NCBI RefSeq assembly: GCF_021390155.1 | Contig: NZ_CP089985.1 | Span: 1,561,001 to 1,625,000 of the forward strand | Origin: Pseudomonas sp. HN11 | Lineage (GTDB): Bacteria > Pseudomonadota > Gammaproteobacteria > Pseudomonadales > Pseudomonadaceae | Reading direction: 5' to 3' | DNA length: 64,000 nt | Shown: piece by piece, positions 8,058 to 14,744 of the stretch | Layout of the letters: each line of letters opens with the position of its first letter | Position numbering within the stretch: the stretch's first letter is position 1 | Notes under the pieces: generated by a model | Seen by the model: only the letters and a program-made list of their open reading frames with translations | What the model was told of the DNA's origin: nothing | Databases searched by the model: none | Made by a program: the position numbers and the translations under genes

Positions 8058-8279
8058 TTAATCTTGTTTAGGGAATCTCTTCAAAAGAATTTGCTTAGTA
8101 AGGTCTACGCTTTCAACGGGCTTGCTTGCCTCCAAAAGCAGGTCAATGTAGCTCTGTAGTTCCTCGTCTGACAGCTTCGCCTTGGCAGGTTCCGTCTTTA
8201 GTTCAGGAGCCTTCTTGGCGGCATTGCGGGCCATAGCACGCTCTAGCTGTTTATTGAATATGGTGTTGGAGACGGTCAT
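8058..8279 (-). CDS. small hypothetical protein
   Basis: A 73-residue basic helical protein (MTVSNTIFNKQLERAMARNAAKK...) with SDEELQSYIDLLLEASK in the middle. The ATG shares its A with the TGA of the upstream gene (TGATG), so I prefer ATG 8279 to GTG 8282. It is co-translated with 8279-8755. Function unknown; similar small helical proteins are common downstream of replication modules. Confidence 0.6.
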   Translation of the reverse strand: MTVSNTIFNKQLERAMARNAAKKAPELKTEPAKAKLSDEELQSYIDLLLEASKPVESVDLTKQILLKRFPKQD

Positions 8280-8755
8280 CACACAGCACCTTTTTCAGAT
8301 GAAAGATTGGCGAAGAAGTCTTGAGCCTCTTTAGCCGCATCAGCGCGAAGCTTGGCGTCTTTATCGTGTTCTTTCTTAGCTTCCCGATCCTTTTGTGCCT
8401 GATAGAGCTGTTGTTCAAGAATTTGCTGTTGTTTAGTTTTCTCAAGTTCCAGCTCAGCAAGGTATGCATTCTCCGTCTCAGTTGCGACGTCCTTTAGCAA
8501 GTCATCAATGTTTTCTTTAACTAGGAAGATAGTTAAGCCAGCGGCTGTGCTAATAGGGTGATGCTCGGAAAGTACACGGCCTTCTACAAATAGCTTTTGT
8601 AGCTTTGGCATGAGAATAGCGGCGGGTTCGCTATACCGGTCTACCGCTGCATAAGATCGGAGAAATTGAAATTTTGCATGTTCGATTCGTTTATCCAGTA
8701 CGTCTTGTTGAAAAGTGAATGCGCTCAAGGTGACGTGTTGTTTTGCATTTTCCAT
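8279..8755 (-). CDS. hypothetical coiled-coil protein
   Basis: A 158-residue protein. The N-terminal half (1-80) is a mixed globular region. The C-terminal half is a long charged coiled coil rich in Gln, Lys and Glu (about 95-145, ELEKTKQQQILEQQL followed by KDREAKKEHDKDAKLR). The start has AAAGGAAAT upstream. It heads a two-gene unit and its promoter must lie in the repeat-rich segment at 8756-9077. Unrecognised. Confidence 0.6.
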   Translation of the reverse strand: MENAKQHVTLSAFTFQQDVLDKRIEHAKFQFLRSYAAVDRYSEPAAILMPKLQKLFVEGRVLSEHHPISTAAGLTIFLVKENIDDLLKDVATETENAYLAELELEKTKQQQILEQQLYQAQKDREAKKEHDKDAKLRADAAKEAQDFFANLSSEKGAV

Positions 8756-8929
8756 TTTTTATTTCCTTTGAAGTTACCATCGTCGGCGGTTTTTGGGCAA
8801 GACTGCCCCGTTGATTGCTCTTGTTAAGGAGCAGATTCTATTGTTGCTGGGAATGCCTTTACATAGGCGGGAAGAACATCTTACGGCTGCGCTATCGCTT
8901 GCCTTACGTCAAATCGCTTCGCTCTTTGA

Positions 8930-9078
8930 CTTACTAACATCTTATTTAAAAAAGGTTAACTAAAGCTGTCACCCTGTCATCTATTGACTGAACCTTATAG
9001 GCTGCGGGGCTTACAGTGATGACGGCTTATATGGGTAGGTGTCACCCTACCTGTCACCCTGTCACCAATCCCGTCACT
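8930..9078. other. candidate iteron origin of replication
   Basis: TGTCACC repeats occur at 8967, 9040, 9052 and 9060, with partial copies at 8975 (TGTCAT) and 9072 (CGTCACT). They read GGTGACA on the minus strand. A 6-bp inverted repeat (GGTAGG...CCTACC, 9034-9051) encloses one copy. An AT-rich stretch (8940-8965, TTATTTAAAAAAGG) borders them. The cluster sits directly beyond the helicase stop codon. P4-type primase/helicases bind related GGTGAACAG iterons (family knowledge). The remaining bases from 8756 hold no gene that I can see. Confidence 0.55.
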
Positions 9079-10325
9079 CAAAAACCATTGCAGGGCATAT
9101 GAGTCTCAAGTTCTTTCGGAGTGGATTCTACTGTCAGCCCATTTTCAAAGCCGAAAGGGGTAATGTAGTACCGTTGTGCTTTTGTTCTGCGTTGTTTGCA
9201 ACCCACGGCCAAAAGTACGTTTGCAACTGCCATGTCGCTCAGGCCATGATCGAATTCGCTTAGAAAGGCGTCTTTGATAGCTTTCACAGTGAGCACCTTA
9301 TTCTTTTCAACCACTTCGCCTAGGAGATCTTCCAGCTTGTCCGCACTACTAAACCCCATCAGTTCTTGCTTCGGGACGGTCATCGGTGGCGCATCAGTTG
9401 GGTGATAGCTACCAAGGTCCACTTGCTCAAGATAGTTTCTAACGAGTTGCATCCCACGGTCATGCATCAGCCAAGGCTTGAGCTTTGTATTGATGAATTC
9501 TGAGGTCTCTTGGATCGATTCTTTGTGACGAATGAATTCTGGTATCCAGAAACGGCGATCTCCTTTTTCCAAAACAAGAGGGAGGTGGTCATTACTGGTA
9601 ATGATGAAATTCAGATAGTTATCAATCGTCACTGTTGGCTTGTGCTTGCGGTGAAGGGGAATCGTAGCGTTACCCTGGAAGCTCTTGAGGGCGTCTGTGG
9701 TGCTTTTCTTGCTCTTGTAAACTTCATCAATCAAGGCGAGAGTCTTACCTGATATCACATCGTTAAAATCGCCTACGACGTCCTTGAGAGCGCATACACA
9801 CACTGATGAACGCCCCAGCAATCCTGATAGAAGGGTTTCTACTAGAAAGCCTTTGCCGACGCCGTGTTGGCTGCGTAGCACAGGTGTCGCAATGATTCGT
9901 TGCTCAGGCTTGCGAACTACATGGGAAAGCCACCATCCGAAGTACCGGCGTTCGATATCGTCCGGAAACCATCGTTCTAGAAACTCAATGAACAAAGATA
10001 CCTGCTGTTTAGTGACCTTTTGACCTGTAGGTTGAATGTCAGGAGCCTTCCACAGATTAATCAGTCCGCCTTCAAGCACCGTGCCCGCATTAGGTTTAAA
10101 ACCCTCACCATAAGCCCAAGGTAAGCACGCAAGTAGATAGGATGCATTGTGCTCAATACCGCCTTGTTGTGAATAGTAGTGAGAGATAATGCCTGCATCC
10201 CCTTGGTCAATGCCCGTCACTAAGTCACGGAACCTAGGGTAAGAGCTATCTGAAGGGATTCGTACAAATCGCGATTTTACCGCATCAATCGCATTGTTAT
10301 TGTTTTTCGGTGCTGCTGTACTCAT
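9078..10325 (-). CDS. SF3/DUF5906-type replicative helicase
   Basis: A 415-residue phage/plasmid replication protein. It has a Walker A-like RSQHGVGKGFLVE (about 167-179), Walker B TLALIDEV (about 217), and a FIITSNDHLPL sensor (about 259) followed by GDRRFWI, the order of SF3 helicases of satellite phages. The N-terminal 130 residues lack a clear primase active site, so this is the helicase part only. A winged-helix-like C-terminal region (about 335-390) may bind origin DNA. It overlaps the upstream RHH gene by 29 bases and is followed by the iteron cluster. Central replication gene of the element. Confidence 0.85.
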   Translation of the reverse strand: MSTAAPKNNNNAIDAVKSRFVRIPSDSSYPRFRDLVTGIDQGDAGIISHYYSQQGGIEHNASYLLACLPWAYGEGFKPNAGTVLEGGLINLWKAPDIQPTGQKVTKQQVSLFIEFLERWFPDDIERRYFGWWLSHVVRKPEQRIIATPVLRSQHGVGKGFLVETLLSGLLGRSSVCVCALKDVVGDFNDVISGKTLALIDEVYKSKKSTTDALKSFQGNATIPLHRKHKPTVTIDNYLNFIITSNDHLPLVLEKGDRRFWIPEFIRHKESIQETSEFINTKLKPWLMHDRGMQLVRNYLEQVDLGSYHPTDAPPMTVPKQELMGFSSADKLEDLLGEVVEKNKVLTVKAIKDAFLSEFDHGLSDMAVANVLLAVGCKQRRTKAQRYYITPFGFENGLTVESTPKELETHMPCNGF

Positions 10326-10488
10326 TGAAATTTACCTCATCTGATGGGCTAGGACGTTTGGTTTTGAATAAAGAGTCGTGAAGAGACGAAATCAAAATGT
10401 TAAGTGTGTGATTGGGAGAGCCGTGGTCGTAATGTCGCATGATTTCTAAAAGCTCATTTGAAGCTCTTTCATTGAGATGTGGCCGCAT
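10297..10488 (-). CDS. small RHH-like regulator
   Basis: A 63-residue protein. The N-terminal part, MRPHLNERASNELLEIM and SPNHTLNILISSLHD, reads like a ribbon-helix-helix domain (strand, helix, turn, helix). The C-terminal tail is polar. GGAG lies 9 bases before the ATG, inside the end of the upstream gene. It overlaps the helicase start by 29 bases, so it is probably co-translated. A likely regulator or accessory of replication. Confidence 0.65.
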   Translation of the reverse strand: MRPHLNERASNELLEIMRHYDHGSPNHTLNILISSLHDSLFKTKRPSPSDEVNFNEYSSTEKQ

Positions 10489-10491
10489 AAG

Positions 10492-10662
10492 TTATTTCTC
10501 CAGTTTCGCGAATTCTTCACGGAGGGATTTATGTAAAAAATAACGCCTTGCTACTGCATTCATCATCTTGGAGAAGCTTTCGTAATTCACAGCCTCTGCT
10601 TCCAGTAGAGCAATCAAGTCCAAGGGCATAGCTACTTTGATCAGCCGAGTTTCTAGTTTCAT
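10492..10662 (-). CDS. 56-residue RHH-like protein
   Basis: A short gene, MKLETRLIKVAMPLDLIALL and onward, 56 residues. The pattern (short beta strand, then two helices EAEAVNYESFSKMMNAVARRYF) fits ribbon-helix-helix DNA-binding proteins. Its ATG overlaps the stop of the preceding zinc-ribbon frame (ATGA at 10659-10662), and its stop is 3 bases before the next ATG. That tight packing supports it being a real gene. Not homologous at a glance to the neighbouring RHH gene beyond the fold pattern. Confidence 0.65.
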   Translation of the reverse strand: MKLETRLIKVAMPLDLIALLEAEAVNYESFSKMMNAVARRYFLHKSLREEFAKLEK

Positions 10663-10866
10663 TGGGATGTTTCTTCTAGTAGTGTGGTGAGTGACAGGTT
10701 AAATTGGTTTACTTTCTCTGGGGTCTTGAGTGCTTTCAATGCGGCTTTGATGCTTTGACGAACTTTCTTCCGTGCTGCATATAGGCTGCACAGAGCAGTT
10801 GTTTCCGCAGTGCTGATGTTTTTTGTTGGTTGGTTCAAAAGGGGTGTTGCAGATTACACAGTTCAT
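10659..10866 (-). pseudogene. zinc-ribbon protein with a frame break
   Basis: From ATG 10866 (AGAGG 7-8 bases upstream) the frame encodes MNCVICNTPFEPTNKKHQHC and then GNNC, a CxxC...HxxC-type zinc ribbon. It then runs into a poor Ser-rich tail and stops at 10699 (55 residues). The +1 frame over the second half encodes a basic helical continuation (SLYAARKKVRQSIKAALK...) and ends with TGA overlapping the ATG of the next gene. A single frame change near 10793 would give one protein of about 68 residues. It could be a mutation, a sequencing error or recoding. ATGA overlap with the gene before it. Confidence 0.5.
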
Positions 10867-11186
10867 AGATTTTCCTCTGTTTGATGCTCTTGGGTGATGA
10901 TGCGTTTATGGTTGGTATGTCTCAGTGGTTCAGCAATTTGTTCGGTTTGATCATTGGCGTTTACAGGGTGGTCGGGGTTAGGATGTTCTCCTTCATTTAG
11001 CAGATTGTTAATTACTTCAAAGGCTAGCTTTGGACCTTCATCGGGGTAATGCTTCTGTCTCCAGTAATGCAACTGGTTATGGCATTTCTGTGAACAAAGG
11101 ATCTTGGAACTTCGTGTGGTGAGCATTTCGCTGCCACACCATTTGCATTGTTTTATCAACTTCATAGGTGTTACGGTGCCGTCCAT
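10863..11186 (-). CDS. zinc-ribbon regulatory protein
   Basis: Taken from ATG 11186, a 107-residue protein. CKWCGSEM...CSQKCHNQLHYWRQ (about residues 15-48) is a treble-clef/zinc-ribbon pattern of the kind found in small phage-element proteins. The tail is polar (HPNPDHPVNANDQ). The start is uncertain: ATG 11165 is equally possible, neither has a clear SD, and the frame stays open to 11348 across two hairpins. First gene of the leftward operon zinc ribbon, zinc ribbon, RHH, RHH, helicase, all with overlapping or near-abutting ends. Confidence 0.6.
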   Translation of the reverse strand: MDGTVTPMKLIKQCKWCGSEMLTTRSSKILCSQKCHNQLHYWRQKHYPDEGPKLAFEVINNLLNEGEHPNPDHPVNANDQTEQIAEPLRHTNHKRIITQEHQTEENL

Positions 11187-11225
11187 TATTGTTTTGGAAT
11201 ATTCAAGAGTAAGGGGTTTAATGCA

Positions 11226-11269
11226 CAAAAAACCCACAACAAGGCGAATGAGCACCTTAAGTTGTGGGT
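11226..11269 (-). terminator. leader terminator 2
   Basis: On the minus strand ACCCACAAC / GTTGTGGGT forms a 9-bp stem. An inner AAGGTG / CGCCTT helix and a 6-base loop extend it, and TTTTTT follows. It stands between the promoter at 11494 and the first gene at 11186, so it can only act as an attenuator of the replication operon. Confidence 0.75.
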
Positions 11270-11285
11270 GGATAAAAGATCCAAA

Positions 11286-11312
11286 TATAAAACAAACCAC
11301 CACAGTGGTTTG
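11286..11312 (-). terminator. leader terminator 1
   Basis: CAAACCAC-TGTG-GTGGTTTG on the minus strand is a perfect 8-bp stem with a 4-base loop, followed by TTTTATATTT. It is the first of two stacked terminators in the same leader. Confidence 0.7.
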
Positions 11313-11493
11313 AAACTCAAGGAGTTTTTTAATGAGGTGACATTGCAAGAAGGAACAATATCAACTCACATTGACCTGCGGGAGCAAACTCTAATAAGCA
11401 CCATCAGGTCGAGGGGGATGCGAGAGGGTGAAACAAATTAGCTATCAGAGAGAGACAGATTTTTTCATCTCTGTTTTCTTCCCTTCTCATCTT

Positions 11494-11523
11494 ATTATAC
11501 TAAATAAAACTCGATATTGTACA
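11494..11523 (-). promoter_or_regulatory. promoter of the replication operon
   Basis: On the minus strand TGTACA and a perfect TATAAT are separated by 18 bp. Transcription would start near 11487 and produce a leader of about 300 nt before the first gene. Confidence 0.6.
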
Positions 11524-11759
11524 GATACAGTTAAACAAGGTTTAATTTATATTACCAGTACAGTTTGGCTTGAGTGTCTAAATTGTTTTGACGGAAGCTT
11601 TGATTTGGTAAAAGCTGCCAGTCCATAAAGAATATCAAACTTAAGGCCTAATTGCTTATCTAAGTGCGACAGCTAGTTGTATATGTACGACAACTTAGTG
11701 TTGTATTTAAATTATTATGTATGTTGGGTGTTGTAGAGATATTAAGTTATTAATCTATT

Positions 11760-12175
11760 GTTATAGATACTCTGCACTGAGTTCAGAAAATTGGTAGAAC
11801 TTCCCCAAGGGGATAGGAGTACTCAAAAGAGCAGAGCCTTATCCCCAAGGTCTACACAACCTCCTGACCCAATGCTACAGGCTATACCTGCTCTGCACTT
11901 GAGACGAGAATGATCACAGCTTGTAGGCTGTACCTAACGGAAGGTTAGGCGGTAGTCCGGCTCCCTGACTGACATAACAAGCTCAATCACCCGCAGCCTC
12001 GCCGGAACCGACTATAAATCGGCAACTTCATGCATGCACCGCCATGCTTTGTAGCGGCGACTATAAAGCCCTTTCTTGAAGACAAGTATTCAGCCAAACG
12101 ACAAGAAAGCCCTGTTACGAACAAACAAAATTAACAGAGGTATCCATTCTACAGCATAAAACAAGTTGTGGGAAT
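11760..12175. other. structured intergenic region, possible non-coding RNA
   Basis: No convincing gene lies between the leader promoter and the integrase stop at 12333. Nested complementary segments do occur. CCTAAC-GGAAG-GTTAGG (11936-11952) lies inside AGCTTGT...ACAAGCT (about 11919 and 11980). GGGGATA pairs with TATCCCC (about 11810 and 11846). CTTTCTTG pairs with CAAGAAAG (about 12072 and 12104). The decamer CGACTATAAA appears twice (about 12008 and 12058), each next to a small hairpin. CTCTGCACT also appears twice. The strand is not decided. Confidence 0.45.
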
Positions 12176-12332
12176 GTGTACGCTGCAATAAAGTTTCGGC
12201 GGAAAACTAGTCTTCAAAACACCGTTAGTCTCAATACCAAGCACGGACACGGGTTTGACGCGGAATCGCCTATAACCCTTATAAACTCCGCCGAAATAAG
12301 GGAATACAGACGTTTGATACGTCACCCGTGGC

Positions 12333-13865
12333 TTACTGAGTGCTGTAAATCCCGGTGAAAGAGAATTTCAGTTTTCCTATAGCTGCTTTCTTTTGCTTGA
12401 AGCTCGGACCTGAGCTGTAAATATCGAGGGTGAACGCTTTGGACTCATGGCCTACTAGGTACGGTAAAATCTCTAGCGTCACGCCTCGTTGATGTAATTC
12501 AGTAACCATAGTTTTTCGGATTGAGTGAAATGTATGTAGCTCAGAAAAAGAAGAGCTTTTCAAACGTCCAAATCTTTTGGAAAGGCCGTCTAGCCGGTTG
12601 CCGTATTTGTTTTTTCCACCAGGAAACAGAAACCCATCATTTGAGGGAGCCTGCTTTGTGAGGTATTCGTACAATGGCAGGAGGTCAGGGTGTATTGGTA
12701 TCTCGCGTATACCAGCTGCGGTTTTGGCCTCAGTGATTCGGAATCCCACAGGCTTCCCTTTTTCCAAAATAGTGTCTTCAGGCTTGATACGTCCCATCTC
12801 TTCTAGCCTGCATCCAGTGAAAGCGCCGAATGCGATCAGATTAGCAAGCGGAATATCTTCTTTAGCCAGAGCTTTGGCGTGCAGTGCCTCAACCTCTTCT
12901 TTTGTGAAGGGGACGTAGCTTTCACCAGCAGCAGCACCCACCTTCGGGAGTGAGTGACCATCAAACGGTGATACCGCGTTCGCGAACTGCCCCCTGAAGC
13001 CTTTGTGATATTTACACGCCCACTGCCAGAAATCTCTCCCGCTCCATAGGTACTGCTGTCGCGTTTTCCTGGCTTCAGATACTGATTCAAGAAAGTCGTG
13101 TACAGAGTCAAAGGAAAGCGGCTTGCCTTCAGATGTCAGATAGTCAGACAAGCGCTGGACTCTGCTTAGGTGACTGTCTCGTGTCTTCTCGGACTTAACT
13201 TGATGTTCAAGCTGTTTGTGCCACTGATCCAGCATTGCCTTAGTGATTGGGCTCTTGGGTTTGTAAGTCGTAGGGGACGCTGCAATCTCTTCCGCTTCAC
13301 GTAGCTCGGTGTCAGATAGGTAATTCTCTTTCTTGGCGGTGTGCACAAGTATCCGCTGCTGAAACTCAGAAAACTTGAGCAAGCGTTCAGTCAGGGGGAT
13401 GTCATCGTTAGCCATCGTGCTAGTGATGTCATCGAATAGATTAGGAATGGAATATTCAGCCTCTACCTTCAGAACATCGCGGTAGAAATCGTACAAGTCG
13501 GTCTCTAGCTTCTTCAGGCCCTCACGGACGCTATCAACGGTGGGCTTAGGACGATTGCTCGGTATAAACGTCCCTTTCGCAGCAGATAAGAGTACGGTGT
13601 CCGCTTGGGCATGGTGCCTCGCAGCGTCTTCAAAGAGTTGTTCTTTCCAGCGATCCCCGGCTTCTGCCTTGGTGCGCCTTGCGTTCACTACCTGATTTTT
13701 CCAGTCTGAGAGGATAGGGTGCCGAAACCGCATCGCCTCAGTTCGAGAACCTGTCTTCAAAGATTGGCTAAGGATTTTTCGGTTGCCAAAATATGGTCTG
13801 ACATCAGCGGGTAGGTCGAACCGGACGTGCCACATTCCAGATTTCAACACCAAATTGTCAGCCAT
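12333..13865 (-). CDS. int: tyrosine recombinase/integrase (DUF6538-type N terminus)
   Basis: A 510-residue site-specific recombinase. The N-terminal part (LKSGMWHVRFDLPADVRPYFG) matches the DUF6538 domain of long integrases. A SAM-like core-binding region lies at about 215-310. The catalytic domain shows FTGCRLEEM (Arg), AKTAAGIREIPI (Lys region), HSIRKT (His-x-x-Arg), LVGHES and the nucleophile Tyr in DIYSSG. ATG 13865 was preferred to an upstream TTG at 13910; GGTGA precedes it. It starts about 120 bases from attR, with two ATTCTACCCA repeats between, so its promoter overlaps the presumed binding sites. It catalyses integration at tRNA-Ser. Confidence 0.93.
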   Translation of the reverse strand: MADNLVLKSGMWHVRFDLPADVRPYFGNRKILSQSLKTGSRTEAMRFRHPILSDWKNQVVNARRTKAEAGDRWKEQLFEDAARHHAQADTVLLSAAKGTFIPSNRPKPTVDSVREGLKKLETDLYDFYRDVLKVEAEYSIPNLFDDITSTMANDDIPLTERLLKFSEFQQRILVHTAKKENYLSDTELREAEEIAASPTTYKPKSPITKAMLDQWHKQLEHQVKSEKTRDSHLSRVQRLSDYLTSEGKPLSFDSVHDFLESVSEARKTRQQYLWSGRDFWQWACKYHKGFRGQFANAVSPFDGHSLPKVGAAAGESYVPFTKEEVEALHAKALAKEDIPLANLIAFGAFTGCRLEEMGRIKPEDTILEKGKPVGFRITEAKTAAGIREIPIHPDLLPLYEYLTKQAPSNDGFLFPGGKNKYGNRLDGLSKRFGRLKSSSFSELHTFHSIRKTMVTELHQRGVTLEILPYLVGHESKAFTLDIYSSGPSFKQKKAAIGKLKFSFTGIYSTQ

Positions 13866-13899
13866 AGTTTCACCATACGGGGAGCGGATTTTGGAGGGT

Positions 13900-13922
13900 A
13901 TTCTACCCAAATATTCTACCCA
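13900..13922 (+). repeat. candidate integrase arm sites, right end
   Basis: ATTCTACCCA at 13900-13909 and 13913-13922, 13 bp apart, 62 bp from the attR core. Same motif and pitch as the left-end pair. Confidence 0.6.
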
Positions 13923-13983
13923 AATGTCTATGGTAACGTTGTTATGCTTGGTTTTATTGGGGGTTATGCCCGTTTTCAGAGAG

Positions 13984-14001
13984 TCCCTATCTCTCCGCCA
14001 T
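13984..14001 (+). repeat. attR, 18-bp core
   Basis: An exact copy of the tRNA-Ser 3' end (TCCCTATCTCTCCGCCAT) without the rest of a tRNA. It marks the right junction with the chromosome. Confidence 0.92.
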
Positions 14002-14013
14002 TATTGAATAACG

Positions 14014-14051
14014 AAAAACCCCGATAACCTAAAGGTTGTCGGGGTTTTTTT
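14014..14051 (+). terminator. displaced tRNA-Ser terminator
   Basis: AAAAACCCCGATAACC / GGTTGTCGGGGTTTTTTT hairpin just right of attR. In the empty chromosome it would follow tRNA-Ser directly, so it is probably the original terminator. Confidence 0.85.
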
Positions 14052-14106
14052 GTTTGGGCGAAAATTTCAAGATGAATTCTGCTAGGGTCATTCATCGAAT
14101 GGCACC

Positions 14107-14514
14107 ATGGGTCGCAAAATGAACGTGGAAGCAGTGTTGGCGCATTTATTGGCGAGTGTCCCTGATCTGATGGCTGTCTATATTTTCGGCAGTCAAGCGT
14201 CGGGTGAGGCGAATGCCGACAGTGACCTGGACCTGGCGGTACTTGCTGCTGGCCCGGTGGACCCGCTACTGCTATGGCATGCAGCTGGGGAGCTCGCCGA
14301 TATCGTGGCGGTGCCCGTCGATTTACTCGACCTGCGGGCGGCGTCCACGGTTATGCAATATCAGGTAATAACAACCGGGCGTCGGCTCTGGAACAAGGAC
14401 AGTCAGGCGGGTATTTTCGAAAGCTATATCCTCAGTGAAAAAACCGCCCTGGACACTGCAAGGGCAGCGCTGTTAGACGATATTCAGAAGGAGGGAAAAG
14501 TGCATGGTCGATGA
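14107..14514 (+). CDS. mntA: MntA-type nucleotidyltransferase antitoxin
   Basis: A 135-residue minimal nucleotidyltransferase. FGSQASGEANADSDLDLAVL is the GSx10DxD active-site signature, and a third acidic residue lies in VDLLDL (about 77-82). Length and fold match MntA, the antitoxin that AMPylates the HepT RNase toxin in type VII toxin-antitoxin pairs (family knowledge). Start ATG 14107 has no clear SD; ATG 14119 is an alternative. It overlaps the remnant of hepT by 11 bases, the normal operon arrangement. With the toxin broken, this antitoxin is probably an orphan. Confidence 0.85.
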   Translation: MGRKMNVEAVLAHLLASVPDLMAVYIFGSQASGEANADSDLDLAVLAAGPVDPLLLWHAAGELADIVAVPVDLLDLRAASTVMQYQVITTGRRLWNKDSQAGIFESYILSEKTALDTARAALLDDIQKEGKVHGR

Positions 14515-14687
14515 TGAACATGGTCGGGTTTCGCAATATTGCGGTGCATGAATACCAAACCCTTCAATTGCCGATCACGGTTGCAATCATCACAAAGCAC
14601 CTCGGTGACTTTCTGGCGTTCAGTGCGTTTATCCTGACCAAAGATGCTAGTCAGTCAGGCGCCACTACAGACACTTATCCCGATTAA
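14504..14687 (+). pseudogene. hepT: hepT toxin, internally deleted
   Basis: The normal hepT start is present (ATG 14504, MVDD...), but almost the whole N-terminal helical region is missing and the frame is lost. From 14511 another frame encodes the C-terminal HepT part, MVGFRNIAVHEYQ with the Rx4-6H RNase motif and then LPITVAIITKHLGDF, ending at 14687. Normal HepT is about 135-140 residues; roughly 75-80 are gone. The toxin is therefore inactive or at most a 58-residue fragment. Confidence 0.8.
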
Positions 14688-14690
14688 ACG

Positions 14691-14727
14691 AAAAAGCCTG
14701 CTGAACTCAACACTCAGCAGGCTTTTT
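14691..14727. terminator. bidirectional terminator
   Basis: AAAAAGCCTGCTGA / TCAGCAGGCTTTTT, a perfect 14-bp stem with a 9-base loop. It separates the convergent mntA/hepT remnant and the MFS gene and can serve both. Confidence 0.9.
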
Positions 14728-14744
14728 AGTAAGTACTTGTTTGG

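Larger units (their letters stand above)
3911..14001. mobile_element. integrated satellite-like genetic element in tRNA-Ser
   Basis: A 10,091-bp element bounded by perfect 18-bp direct repeats that equal the tRNA-Ser 3' end. Inside are a tyrosine integrase beside the right end, a SF3-type helicase, RHH and zinc-ribbon regulators, a serine recombinase and unknown cargo. Base composition is plainly more AT-rich than the flanks. There are no capsid, tail, terminase or conjugation genes. The combination of tRNA integration, int, primase/helicase, an iteron cluster and a leader with stacked terminators fits a P4-like satellite or a related integrative replicon (inference). The element lies between tRNA-Ser and a terminator that probably belonged to that tRNA. 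Confidence 0.88.

Noticed and set aside
8967..9078. CRISPR array
   Set aside because: Repeats are only 7-8 bases, unevenly spaced and without spacers; an iteron cluster fits better.
11148..11441. 97-residue rightward frame over the leader hairpins
   Set aside because: No SD; it lies opposite the leader and the zinc-ribbon gene.
12176..12358. 60-residue rightward frame before the integrase
   Set aside because: No SD or recognisable feature, and it runs into the convergent integrase gene.
13984..14001. Second tRNA-Ser
   Set aside because: Only the 18-bp tRNA 3' end is present; it is the att repeat.
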